NCBI GenBank assembly: GCA_963816855.1
Contig: CAWFMA010000003.1
Coordinates: 1 to 64,000, forward strand
Reading direction: 5' to 3'
DNA from: DASTFP01 sp963816855
Lineage (GTDB): Bacteria; Verrucomicrobiota; Verrucomicrobiia; Chthoniobacterales; Terrimicrobiaceae
Length of the DNA stretch: 64,000 nucleotides
Part shown: positions 53,699 to 62,336 of the stretch, in pieces
Position numbering within the stretch: the stretch's first letter is position 1
Layout of the letters: each line of letters opens with the position of its first letter
Program-made: the position numbers and the translations under genes
Notes under the pieces: generated by a model
The model's input: the letters and a program-made list of their open reading frames with translations, nothing else
Database searches by the model: none
Told to the model about the DNA's origin: nothing

Positions 53699-55465
53699 TC
53701 AATGCGCCTCGAGCTTCACATGGACGGGAGCCTTCTCCGTCTGGGGCAGGTAGTCCTTACTTAGACCTGGCACGCTATATTCGTAGGGCCCGTGATAGAC
53801 GGTAGGAGTCGTCGGAAAGTTGCCATGCCCGGGAGGCGAAGGCACTGTCCACTCCAGAGTGTTGGCGTGCCAAGGATTTGCCGGGGCCTTGGGCCCGTGC
53901 CGCAGGGTGATGATCACGTTCCAGATAAAGAGGAAGGTCGTGAAGCCAAGCCCGATGGCGCCTACCGTGGAGATCTGATTCAAGGGCTGGAGCTGCTTGA
54001 GGTGTTCGTAAACAGGCGGATCCGCAATCCGGCGCATCATCCCGCCCAAACCAAGGTTGTGCATTGGGAAAAACGTCAGGTTAAAAAACACGAAAGTCAG
54101 CACGAACTGCACCTTTCCGATCTTCTCATTGAGCATTCGGCCAAACATTTTCGGAAACCAGAAGTAGAGGGCGCCGAAAAGCGCCATGATGCTCCCCCCG
54201 AAAAGGACGTAATGAATGTGCGCGACGATAAAGTAGGTGTGGTGGATGAACAAATCGACGGGAGTCGAAGCCATGTAAACCCCGCTGAGTCCGCCGATGA
54301 CGAACATCGAAACGAAGGCCAGCGCGAAGCACATCGCCGTCGTGAACTCAATGGACCCACGCCAAATCGTTCCCAGCCAGTTGAAGGTCTTTATCGCCGA
54401 GGGCACGGCGATGAACATCGTGGACACCGAGAACGCCGCGCTGAGCGTCAGATTCATGCCGCTGACAAACATGTGATGGCCCCAGACGATGAAACCGAGA
54501 AACGCGATGGCAATGATCGCGTAGACCATCGCCTTGTAGCCGAAAATCGGCTTGCGTGAAAAAACCGCGATGATGTCGGAGGTGAGACCCATTGCGGGAA
54601 GAATCAGGATATAGACTTCCGGGTGGCCGAAAAACCAGAAGAGGTGCTGCCAGAGAAGCGGCTGGCCGCCACCGGCCGGCCGGAAGAAGCTGGTGCCCGC
54701 GTTGAGGTCACAAAAGAGCATCGCCGCGGCGGCTGACAGCACGGGCACGGCGAGAAGAAGCAAAATCGCGGTCACAAAAAGCGCCCAAACCGTCAACGGC
54801 AAGCGAAACATGCTCATCCCCGGGCAGCGCATGTTGACGACCGTCGTGATATAGTTGGTGGCACCGGCAATCGAAGAGAGGCCATTGACGAAGATGGCCA
54901 CTCCCCAAAGGCTCTGGCCCATCTGCGTGCCGTTGTAGGCGCCCACCGCGCTGAGCGGGGCATAGGCCGTCCAGCCTGTCCCAGGTGCACCGCCTGGAAC
55001 GAAGAAGGCGCTCAGCAGAAAAACCCCGGACAGGAAATAGAGCCAATAGCTGATCTCATTGAGCAGAGGAAAGGCCATGTCCCCCGCCCCGATCTGGAGG
55101 GGGATCAGGAAGTTTCCGAACGTGCCGATCAAAAAAGGCATCACCACGAAGAAAACCATGACCGTGGCGTGCATGGTGACCAGCATGTTATAGCCGCCGG
55201 GAATGATCGCACCGTCGGAGGCGACCGTCTGCGGGAGGAGGTGACCAATCACGGGCACCGGAGTATTGGGCCACGCGAGCTGATAGCGAACCAGCAAGGC
55301 GAGTCCGCCCCCGATAAACAGGAAAAGCAGGGCCGTCCAGAAATATTGGATTGCGATCATCTTGTGATCGTAGGTCCAAACATACTTTCGAAAGAACGAC
55401 TCTTTGGGGTGATGCGCTCCCGTGGCGGCTTCGTGAAGCGGCGGATCTGCTGTGACGGCGCTCAT
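53699..55465 (-). CDS. coxA: aa3-type cytochrome c oxidase subunit I
   Basis: This 588-residue haem-copper oxidase keeps all ligands: the low-spin haem His in MLVTMHATVMVFFVVMP, the CuB site FFGHPEVYILILPAMGLTSD with its cross-linked Tyr, the HH pair in IVWGHHMFVSGMN, and both His in FIVAHIHYVLFGG. The N-terminus SFFRKYVWTYDHKMIAIQYF is also typical. It reduces oxygen to water and pumps protons. As the only oxidase subunit I in the cluster with intact ligands, it is the real terminal oxidase here. Confidence 0.97.
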   Translation of the reverse strand: MSAVTADPPLHEAATGAHHPKESFFRKYVWTYDHKMIAIQYFWTALLFLFIGGGLALLVRYQLAWPNTPVPVIGHLLPQTVASDGAIIPGGYNMLVTMHATVMVFFVVMPFLIGTFGNFLIPLQIGAGDMAFPLLNEISYWLYFLSGVFLLSAFFVPGGAPGTGWTAYAPLSAVGAYNGTQMGQSLWGVAIFVNGLSSIAGATNYITTVVNMRCPGMSMFRLPLTVWALFVTAILLLLAVPVLSAAAAMLFCDLNAGTSFFRPAGGGQPLLWQHLFWFFGHPEVYILILPAMGLTSDIIAVFSRKPIFGYKAMVYAIIAIAFLGFIVWGHHMFVSGMNLTLSAAFSVSTMFIAVPSAIKTFNWLGTIWRGSIEFTTAMCFALAFVSMFVIGGLSGVYMASTPVDLFIHHTYFIVAHIHYVLFGGSIMALFGALYFWFPKMFGRMLNEKIGKVQFVLTFVFFNLTFFPMHNLGLGGMMRRIADPPVYEHLKQLQPLNQISTVGAIGLGFTTFLFIWNVIITLRHGPKAPANPWHANTLEWTVPSPPGHGNFPTTPTVYHGPYEYSVPGLSKDYLPQTEKAPVHVKLEAH

Positions 55466-55506
55466 ATCTTTTTCGAATTAAGAGATTGGTGGTCGTGTTC
55501 TGTCAT

Positions 55507-56448
55507 CTACTCGGCGGCAATTTTTCCCAGGGCGGCGCTTTCGTGAAGCCGGGCCGAAGCCGCGGCCTTCACTTTTCCCTCATACCACTTCTCGTAATCC
55601 TCCTGAGAAACAACCCGGATCGGAGCCTTCATGTTGTAGTGGCCGGTGCCGCAAAGCTGGCTGCAGGCGAGTTCGAATTTGCCCGGACGCTGCACCTGGA
55701 ACCACACCCAGGAGATCGTGCGTCCCGGCACCGCGTCCTGGTAAAGGCGAAACCAAGGGACATAGAACGAATGGATGACGTCACGGGAATTCAGAATGAT
55801 GTGCACCGGTTTTCCGAAAGGGATGACCAGTTCCGTGGAGGTAAAATCATCCTTGCCCGCCTCGTCGCCTGGCTCCACGCCGAACTTGTTTTCATTGGAG
55901 ATCTTGGCGACGTCCACTGCCCCCAGCTTTCCATCGGCGCCCGGGTAGCGAAAATCCCAGCCAAACTGGAACGCTGAAACGTTGATCTGCAAAGCGTCCG
56001 CTGGGGGGTCGCTGTGGAGTTCCGCCCAGACCCGGTTGCTATAGATCGCCAAGCCAAGAAAAATGAGAACGGGAATGGAAGTCCAGATCACCTCGAGGAA
56101 GTTATTGCCGTGCGAATAGTAGGCCGGCCGGCCTTTCCGGCGGCGATAGCGGAACAGATACACGATCAAGACGCCTTGCACCGCGATAAAAACAAAGAGG
56201 GTCAGCCAAAAGATGAAAATCAGGATGCTGTCGATCTTCTCTCCCCCGGCGGTGTAGTTGGGGGGAACCCAATACAGGTTTCCGTCGCGTTGCTGGGCGA
56301 AGGCGCCGGAGAAACCGAAAATGAGCGCCAGAAATGAATACAGGGCTCCGAGCCTTCTCATTCCGGCACGCGCGCACGCAGGGCTCCTTTTCGATCCCTC
56401 CAACTCATCTGCAAAAGTGCCTCGAAGCTCGCCTTGATTCAAATTCAT
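55507..56448 (-). CDS. coxB: Cytochrome c oxidase subunit II (CuA)
   Basis: I start at MNLNQGELRGTFADELEG, two bases after the upstream cytochrome; MRRLGALYSFLALIFGFSGA (56361) is an alternative that would begin at the signal. Two membrane segments precede the cupredoxin domain. The CuA ligands are in HSFYVPWFRLYQDAVPG and ACSQLCGTGHYNM (C-x3-C-x3-H-x2-M). There is no fused cytochrome c domain. It accepts electrons from cytochrome c for CoxA. Confidence 0.94.
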   Translation of the reverse strand: MNLNQGELRGTFADELEGSKRSPACARAGMRRLGALYSFLALIFGFSGAFAQQRDGNLYWVPPNYTAGGEKIDSILIFIFWLTLFVFIAVQGVLIVYLFRYRRRKGRPAYYSHGNNFLEVIWTSIPVLIFLGLAIYSNRVWAELHSDPPADALQINVSAFQFGWDFRYPGADGKLGAVDVAKISNENKFGVEPGDEAGKDDFTSTELVIPFGKPVHIILNSRDVIHSFYVPWFRLYQDAVPGRTISWVWFQVQRPGKFELACSQLCGTGHYNMKAPIRVVSQEDYEKWYEGKVKAAASARLHESAALGKIAAE

Positions 56449-56450
56449 TC

Positions 56451-57179
56451 TTATGCCCCGGGTTTTGCGGCGGGCGACGGGGCTGCGCCTGCCGGCGCGG
56501 GGGCAGCAGCGGCTTCCTCCACCAGAACCCGGCCGATGGCCTGGAGTTCCTTTTGTGTCCAAGCCTCGGTGCGGTCCTTGGTCTGCTCCCGGATCTTCGC
56601 GACGAAATCCTTGGTGATGGGCGGTGCCTTGTTGCCCCATTCGTTGCGCACATAGGTGAGGACGGCGGCGATCTGCTCATCCTTGAGCACCTTGCCCCAC
56701 GGGGCCATCACGTTGTTGAACTGCTGGCCTTTCACGCTGACCGGTCCTTGAAAACCGTGAAGCACGATTTTCACAATATGGTTGTCCCCGTGCCAATCCT
56801 GCGCGAGCACCCATTCGCTGCCGACAAGAGGAGGAAACTGCCCTGGAACCCCCAATCCCGTCTGCTGGTGGCAAACCGCGCAGGTCTGAGTAAAGACGCG
56901 CTTGCCGACGACCATTGGATCGGGCGCCGCGGCCGCGCCGCCGCTTCCTGCGCCATCCCAAGCCACGCGCGCGGGATTGAAGACGCTGGACTTGAAGCCG
57001 CCGCTGTTCCAGAAAAGGTAGCCCGCCGCCAGAAACGCGAGGACGAGGAAGGCAATAATCAGCCACGGAGGCATTCGCTCCGCCCCTTCGCGGGAACGAT
57101 CCGCTTCGCGAAGAAGCTCCTCGTGCTGCTCTACAAGATCGACCTCTTGTGTCTTGTCGTTTGAGGGTTCGTTGATCAC
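56451..57179 (-). CDS. Membrane-anchored monohaem cytochrome c
   Basis: The 242-residue protein has a charged N-terminus, a single anchor (PPWLIIAFLVLAFLAAGYLF) and a cytochrome c domain with TQTCAVCHQQTGLGVPG and the distal Met in FNNVMAPWGKVLKDEQIAAV. An Ala/Pro-rich tail follows. It resembles half of a CcoP. It lies between the CcoO-like and CoxB genes and may pass electrons from alternative complex III to CuA. Confidence 0.85.
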   Translation of the reverse strand: MINEPSNDKTQEVDLVEQHEELLREADRSREGAERMPPWLIIAFLVLAFLAAGYLFWNSGGFKSSVFNPARVAWDGAGSGGAAAAPDPMVVGKRVFTQTCAVCHQQTGLGVPGQFPPLVGSEWVLAQDWHGDNHIVKIVLHGFQGPVSVKGQQFNNVMAPWGKVLKDEQIAAVLTYVRNEWGNKAPPITKDFVAKIREQTKDRTEAWTQKELQAIGRVLVEEAAAAPAPAGAAPSPAAKPGA

Positions 57180-57183
57180 GGTC

Positions 57184-57807
57184 TTACTGGAGCGGTTCGG
57201 CCTCGGGCAAAGGATAGTCCTTCCTCAAGGAAAGAAGATACGTCACGAGCACCCTCGCCTCTTCGCTGGGAACCACCTCATATCCGTCTTCGGGAGCATG
57301 CGGGCCTTTGAGACCCGAAACGGCTTCGGTGCTTGGCCGCCCGGCAATTCTTTGTTTTCGATAAAGGTAACGGTAGGAAGGCATGACGGAACCGGGGGCC
57401 ATCGCGGAAGGCTCATAGAGATGCGCGTGAAACCAGTTGGCATCCTTGGAGCGCAAGCCGACGTTGGCGAGATCGGGCCCGATGCGAACTGCCCCCAGGA
57501 ATGCGGGGCGCTCCCGCAGATAGTCCCGGGCCACGGTGGGGCGGGGTCCAAGCTTCTTCTCGACGTCCGTGGAAAATGCCCCCGAGCGAACCTGCTGGGT
57601 ATGACAAGAAACGCAGCCGTTCGCCGCGTAGACGCGTTGCCCGGCGGCCGCCAGGCCGGAGAGCGGGGGCGGGTTCGAGTCGCCGGTGTTCTCATCGAGC
57701 GCGGGTCCCATACGGCCCAACTGCAGGTACGAATAGCCCACCACCCCGAGCCATGCTCCGACAAAGAGCAAAAAGATGCCAAAGACCAGCGTCGGCAGTT
57801 TGTTCAT
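57184..57807 (-). CDS. CcoO-like membrane cytochrome c
   Basis: The 207-residue protein has the CcoO order: membrane helix, NGCVSCHTQQVRSGAF (CxxCH), VRIGPDLANVGLRSKDANWF, then SVMPSYRYLYRK with the Met ligand. In true cbb3 oxidases CcoO donates electrons to the haems of CcoN. Here the neighbouring CcoN-like protein has no haems, so the electron acceptor must be another cytochrome. The stop overlaps nothing; its start overlaps the CcoN-like stop by four bases. Confidence 0.88.
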   Translation of the reverse strand: MNKLPTLVFGIFLLFVGAWLGVVGYSYLQLGRMGPALDENTGDSNPPPLSGLAAAGQRVYAANGCVSCHTQQVRSGAFSTDVEKKLGPRPTVARDYLRERPAFLGAVRIGPDLANVGLRSKDANWFHAHLYEPSAMAPGSVMPSYRYLYRKQRIAGRPSTEAVSGLKGPHAPEDGYEVVPSEEARVLVTYLLSLRKDYPLPEAEPLQ

Positions 57808-59237
57808 ACGTTCAGAGCCCGCGAGGGTTCCACGGGAGTGCGAACGGTCCCCGCCGAGAGATTGATTCCGAGCAGGCGCCTGGTGAAAGCGGCCGCGAAA
57901 ATCAAACAGGCTCCGAGAAAAACCAGATTTCCGAGCGCATACACCGCGCGAAAGGGAGCCGCCAGCGTGACCGAACTCATGAAATCGACGACCGGGTCAT
58001 AGAGCGCGAATCCCTGGATGAGACCACCGAGGGTCAGCGCCACGAACATCGTTCCGACCCCCCAAGCCGAAAGCCAATAGTGCCACGAGATCTCTGTATC
58101 CATGAACTTCCCGCCGGTCAGACGCGGCACGACATGGTAAAACGCGGCAAAGAGCGCCATGGTGAGAAAACCCCGGGTGGCCAGCAGGTTCTCGCCGATG
58201 GAATAGTCCGAAAAATGGGTCACCGCCGAGGTCAATGGCGCCGCCGCCGCTTGCGCGAACACTCCGGCCAGGGAATAGAGCGCGAAGGCGACAAAAGCGC
58301 CTTCTGAAGTCAACCGGCCGGCGAGCGGCCGAAAGGTGCCCAGCGTGTTCATGAAAATCAGGGCCGCCGGGATCAACATGATGAGGCTTGCCGCAACTCC
58401 CGCGCTGGCCATCCACGCCGGAATGGGCCCTCCCAACAGGAGCCTCGTCCCGGCCCACCCGCCAAGAAGAGCCAGGCACCAAAACGCGAGGATGCTTGAG
58501 GGGTAGGCATGCACGGGACGACGCGCAACGTGAGGGACGAGGTAATAAACGGCTGCCAAGGCCAGCGGAGCGAGCCAGAGCCAGAAGAGACTTCCCCAGT
58601 ACCAGGCGGCAATCGGCCCTTGGGCGGAACCGGCCACCGGAGACCAGACGAGCAATAAGTTCGCCGTGCCATACAGCCACGGAAAGCAAAGAAAAGCGGC
58701 CAGCAGATACCACTGGGTGACATAGAGGCCGCCTCCCATCCGAGCGTGCAGCAGGCTGAGACTCCAGACACCTATGCAGATATAGGCGATGAGAAGGACG
58801 AGCGCCGTCCCGCCGGAAAATTCGAGGCCCCGGAATGAGTTTCCATACCCGGCAAGAATGCTGCAGATGCCCAGAAGGACGGCCAGATTCCAGAAAAGCC
58901 CGGCCACCAGCAAGAGTCTCATTGAGCCGAGCGCGGCGCGGCCCAGCCGCGCAAGAAACCAGATGCCGACTCCGATGCCCGCTTGCGAAACCCAGCCGTA
59001 AATCCAGGCGTTTTCCGCGGCCGGTTGAATTCTCCCGTAAGTCAACCACGAGATGCCATCCAGGAAAGAAGGCACGATCAAATTCCACGCCGCCAGACAA
59101 CCAAGGATAGCCCCAAAGATCAGCCAGAAGATTGCCGAGGACAGAAACAAGATCACCGGCAGTCGCAAAGAGTCCTCATCCGGTTTTGACGGGATTGTTG
59201 CCATGTCAACTGAGCTCATGTTTTCGAAGCGCGCCAA
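57804..59237 (-). CDS. CcoN-like protein without haem or copper ligands
   Basis: This 477-residue polytopic protein aligns along its length with cbb3 oxidase subunit I, e.g. SWLTYGRIQP, VYYLVPHVARRPVHAYPSSI, HFSDYSIG and FYHVVPRLTG. Every cofactor ligand is replaced. The haem b His is Ala74 (PAAEN for PLHTN). The first CuB His is Gly215 (WYWGS for WYGHN). The CuB His-His pair is Arg265-Leu266 (WAGTRL for WAGPHH). The two haem His of IGHVH are Glu349 and Leu351 (IGENL). The catalytic Tyr is also lost. It cannot bind haem b, haem b3 or CuB, so it is not an oxidase. It is coupled to the CcoO-like gene (ATGA) and probably serves as a structural or quinone-side anchor. Confidence 0.88.
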   Translation of the reverse strand: MARFENMSSVDMATIPSKPDEDSLRLPVILFLSSAIFWLIFGAILGCLAAWNLIVPSFLDGISWLTYGRIQPAAENAWIYGWVSQAGIGVGIWFLARLGRAALGSMRLLLVAGLFWNLAVLLGICSILAGYGNSFRGLEFSGGTALVLLIAYICIGVWSLSLLHARMGGGLYVTQWYLLAAFLCFPWLYGTANLLLVWSPVAGSAQGPIAAWYWGSLFWLWLAPLALAAVYYLVPHVARRPVHAYPSSILAFWCLALLGGWAGTRLLLGGPIPAWMASAGVAASLIMLIPAALIFMNTLGTFRPLAGRLTSEGAFVAFALYSLAGVFAQAAAAPLTSAVTHFSDYSIGENLLATRGFLTMALFAAFYHVVPRLTGGKFMDTEISWHYWLSAWGVGTMFVALTLGGLIQGFALYDPVVDFMSSVTLAAPFRAVYALGNLVFLGACLIFAAAFTRRLLGINLSAGTVRTPVEPSRALNV

Positions 59238-59260
59238 TCGTCATCGTTCGGGATTCCCTC

Positions 59261-59653
59261 TCACCGCGCGGCCGAGGCGGGCGGGCCGGCGGGCGTGGCC
59301 GTCGGTGAAGCCGCGGGGGCGGCTTCGGGCGACGGGGCCGGGGTAGCGATCGGGCCGGCCGGCACGGGCTGTTTGGAATTCAACTCGGCCATCGTCAGCT
59401 CCATCGCCCGATCAATCGGAATCTGCACGGTGCCCTTCGCCTTATCGACCCAGCCATACGCTCCCAGCTTTTGGGCATTCTCGTTCTGAAGATCCGCCAG
59501 AGCCTTGGCGCGTTCCGCGGCCCGCGCCGCGTCCTCGTCGGGCGCGGGAGCAAGACCCGTCAGCACCTTTGCTCCCAACAGGAAAGCAAGCAGCAAGACT
59601 ATTGCGCCTGCGGCAAAGCGCCAGAGCGGCTTGGACTGGACAGCGGTTTCCAT
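59261..59653 (-). CDS. Small membrane-anchored protein of the ACIII cluster
   Basis: The 130-residue protein has one anchor (FAAGAIVLLLAFLLGAKVL), a charged helix and the motif LGAYGWVDKAKGTVQIPIDR followed by AMELTMAEL. The YGWVDxxKGxVxIPIxxAM pattern is familiar from small proteins in alternative complex III and cox operons. It probably helps complex assembly. A Pro/Ala-rich tail ends the protein. It follows actF without a gap. Confidence 0.75.
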   Translation of the reverse strand: METAVQSKPLWRFAAGAIVLLLAFLLGAKVLTGLAPAPDEDAARAAERAKALADLQNENAQKLGAYGWVDKAKGTVQIPIDRAMELTMAELNSKQPVPAGPIATPAPSPEAAPAASPTATPAGPPASAAR

Positions 59654-60849
59654 CAGTTTTTCAGGCCAATAGACAGCGCGAGGCGGGGATCCCTTACTGG
59701 GTAAAGCGGCGATTCACCGAGCCGCTTGAGAAAGACGGCGGCCAGGGTGCACCCAATGGCCAGCAGGCTGAAGAAATCGAGGAGGTTTGGGCGGACGCCG
59801 GTGATGTGCAGCGCCGGCAGCACCACGACATAGATGTCCAAGAGGTGCATCAATAGAATCCAGATTGCCATTCCGCACAGGAAAGAAGGAGATTTCTTTC
59901 CCCATTGAAAGAGCAGGAGAAGAAAAGGCACAAAGAAATGCCCGACCACCAGGAACTGGCTCAAGTACCACCAACTGGCCGTGTTTCGGCGCAAGAAGTA
60001 GACGGTTTCCTCGGGGATATTCGAATACCAGATCAACATGTACTGGCTGAAGGCGATGTAGGCCCAGAAAATCGTGAACGCCAGCATCAGCTTGCCGATG
60101 ATGTGGTAGTGCTCGAGGGTTACCACCTTCAGCAGGTAGCCCGCCGACCTCAATGCGGTGACGATCAACACGAGCACGCAGAGCGAGCTCAGGGCCGCGC
60201 CCGCAAAGATATACACGCCCCACATTGTCGAATACCAGTGGTAATCCAGGCCCATCAGCCAATCCACCGCGGCGAAGGTGAGGCAAATAGCAAAGGGGAT
60301 GGCGCTCGAAAAGGCTACGCGACGATTGAAAACGGTGTAAACCGCAGCGCCATCGTTGTCTTGCGCGATGGAGAAGGCCCGCAGAAAAGAGGACGACAAA
60401 ACGAAAAACGCGAAGTAGATGATCGCTCTCGCGTAAAAGAAAGGCTTGTTGAGGTAGGCAGCCTTTTCCAGAAGAAGCGGGTCGTGGGCATTCGCCGGCT
60501 CCATCCATTTCCAGAGGAGCGGCCCGACAGCCAAGAGGGGGATGAAAAGGACCGCCATTACCACGAACAGACTCGCGATGTTCTCCAGTTGGCGGCGCAC
60601 AACGACGCTCCACTCCGCGTCGACCGCGTGGTGCACCAGCGTCCAGAACAGTCCGCCCATACAGATGGTGAAGAAGAACGCGTAGGCGAAAAGGTAGGAG
60701 AACGCGAACTGCTTGGTGTTGAGAAAAGCCCCGGCAAGCAAAACCGCGAAGGCCACCGCCGCCATCCCCACCAGACCCAAGAAGCGCCCTCCGACGTGTT
60801 TGTAATCAAAGAACTCGGGCTGCGGCTCGTCGTGGAAGAAAGGCTTCAT
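59653..60849 (-). CDS. actF: Alternative complex III subunit ActF
   Basis: I start at MKPFFHDEPQPEFFDYKHVG, directly after the actE stop; the longer frame overlaps actE. The 398-residue protein has ten hydrophobic segments, with VVRRQLENIASLFVVMAVLF, DWLMGLDYHWYSTMWGVYIF and FSQYMLIWYSNIPEETVYFL. It is a paralogue of the NrfD-like ActC and forms part of the quinol-oxidising membrane domain. No haem motif is present. Confidence 0.92.
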   Translation of the reverse strand: MKPFFHDEPQPEFFDYKHVGGRFLGLVGMAAVAFAVLLAGAFLNTKQFAFSYLFAYAFFFTICMGGLFWTLVHHAVDAEWSVVVRRQLENIASLFVVMAVLFIPLLAVGPLLWKWMEPANAHDPLLLEKAAYLNKPFFYARAIIYFAFFVLSSSFLRAFSIAQDNDGAAVYTVFNRRVAFSSAIPFAICLTFAAVDWLMGLDYHWYSTMWGVYIFAGAALSSLCVLVLIVTALRSAGYLLKVVTLEHYHIIGKLMLAFTIFWAYIAFSQYMLIWYSNIPEETVYFLRRNTASWWYLSQFLVVGHFFVPFLLLLFQWGKKSPSFLCGMAIWILLMHLLDIYVVVLPALHITGVRPNLLDFFSLLAIGCTLAAVFLKRLGESPLYPVRDPRLALSIGLKN

Positions 60850-60850
60850 T

Positions 60851-61540
60851 CTATTTGGATTCCAGTTGGGCGCGTTGGTCCTCGGGAACGTCGGCCAGGG
60901 TGGCTCCTCCCTGAGATTTCTGAAGAGCCCGCAGGTAGGCAATGATCGCCCATCGATCGACGACCTGGACCCGGTCTCCGTAGCCCATCATGGTGTTTTT
61001 TCCATGCGTTGCGGTGTCAAAGATCTCGCCGTCGGCCATCACGCGAATGCGGTCCTGGAGCAGGCTTTGCACGGTGTTCAATCCGAACCGCTGGGCCATC
61101 CCGTTGCCCGCTCCGGTCGCCCCGTGACAGACCGCGCAGTAAATGCCGAAACGCTGCTGCCCGCGCCGCATGATCGCCGGCGAAACCTCAAAGGGAATTC
61201 CCGTGCCCCAGTTCTCCCCCATTTTTCCGGTGTCAAAATAGCTTGGCGAACTAGAGAAGAGGATCTGCTTGTAAGGACCGGTTGCCTGTCCGACCGATCC
61301 ATCGACCAGCTTGTGCATGGGCATCGCATAACCAAGGGGGACGGTTCCGTCGACGGGAGGCCGCGAGCCGCGACCGTCGGAATAGAACTCGCTGCGCGCC
61401 TGAGCCTTTACCTTGGGCTGGCGATCCATGTCCGGAAAGACTTCGATCGGAGGCCGGTTCGACTTCAGCCCGCGGAATCCTGCCGTCGCAATCACGAGGA
61501 GCACAAGAAACGCGAAAACGAGGAAAAAATGCTTCAGCAT
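60851..61540 (-). CDS. actE: Alternative complex III monohaem cytochrome c ActE
   Basis: The 229-residue protein has an N-terminal membrane helix (KHFFLVFAFLVLLVIATAGF). The ActE-specific region includes PVDGTVPLGYAMPMHKLVDG. The haem site is IYCAVCHGATGAGNGMAQRF, with Met in THGKNTMMGYGDRV. It passes electrons out of ACIII to the downstream cytochromes and oxidase. A GC-rich 227-base gap with no gene precedes it. Confidence 0.92.
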   Translation of the reverse strand: MLKHFFLVFAFLVLLVIATAGFRGLKSNRPPIEVFPDMDRQPKVKAQARSEFYSDGRGSRPPVDGTVPLGYAMPMHKLVDGSVGQATGPYKQILFSSSPSYFDTGKMGENWGTGIPFEVSPAIMRRGQQRFGIYCAVCHGATGAGNGMAQRFGLNTVQSLLQDRIRVMADGEIFDTATHGKNTMMGYGDRVQVVDRWAIIAYLRALQKSQGGATLADVPEDQRAQLESK

Positions 61541-61767
61541 CTCCGTCAGTCCGTCCTGAAAAACCGGTGAAAATCGCCCCGAACAGCCCGGCCAAAGATC
61601 AAAGCGGCACGCGCGGAATCATCCGTCTCCCCGGTTCCCGGGCGGAGATGCCGGCCAAGCCCGTAACGCCAGGCCCCGGGGGCCGGCAACCCGCCCGCGA
61701 AGGCCCCGGAAAAACGGCGCCTGCCTTGCTGGAAAAACCTGGTTTGCATCTCAATCCGGCCCGGTGC

Positions 61768-62328
61768 TCAGTTCTCGTGAATCTTGGTGATGTTGTGCCC
61801 GCCGATCGATTCGAGGAAATCCCTGACCTCCCGCTCGGAGAACTTGGGATCCCGCTTTTCTATCACGCAAAAAAACTTGTCGTCGCTGACTCGTTTGAAC
61901 CTTTCCCAGCCGAGCATCGGGTGATTCAGCCGCGGCAGCCCGTTCATTATAAGCATCCCGAAGGTGGCCGTGAATGCCGAGATCAGGACGGTAAATTCGA
62001 ACATGATCGGGAAGAAGGCCGGCACCGTAAAGAGGTTAGTCGGCTTGCCCATGACAATCAGGGGGTAGATGAAAGAACTGGGAATAAATTGGAGGGCCAC
62101 GGCGGAGACGAATCCCGTAAGGCCGCCAAGGAAGATGATCTTTCCGAGCAGGGAACGCTTCAGACCCATGGCCTCATCCATCCCATGAATGGGAAACGGC
62201 GAGAAGACGTCAAACCGCCTGAACCCGGCGTCCCGCATCTGCTCCGCCGCATGGAAAAGGTCGCGCGCGGAGTCGAACTCGGCGGCCACGCCGTAGAGCG
62301 GAGATTCGTGATCTTCCGAAGGGTTCAT
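61768..62328 (-). CDS. actD: Alternative complex III subunit ActD (DUF3341)
   Basis: The 186-residue protein opens with LYGVAAEFDSARDLFHAAEQ and MRDAGFRRFDVFSPFPIHGM, both typical of DUF3341. Two transmembrane helices follow (GFVSAVALQFIPSSFIYPL and EFTVLISAFTATFGMLIM). It is a non-cofactor subunit of ACIII. Eight bases separate it from actC. Confidence 0.93.
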   Translation of the reverse strand: MNPSEDHESPLYGVAAEFDSARDLFHAAEQMRDAGFRRFDVFSPFPIHGMDEAMGLKRSLLGKIIFLGGLTGFVSAVALQFIPSSFIYPLIVMGKPTNLFTVPAFFPIMFEFTVLISAFTATFGMLIMNGLPRLNHPMLGWERFKRVSDDKFFCVIEKRDPKFSEREVRDFLESIGGHNITKIHEN

Positions 62329-62336
62329 TGCGTAAT

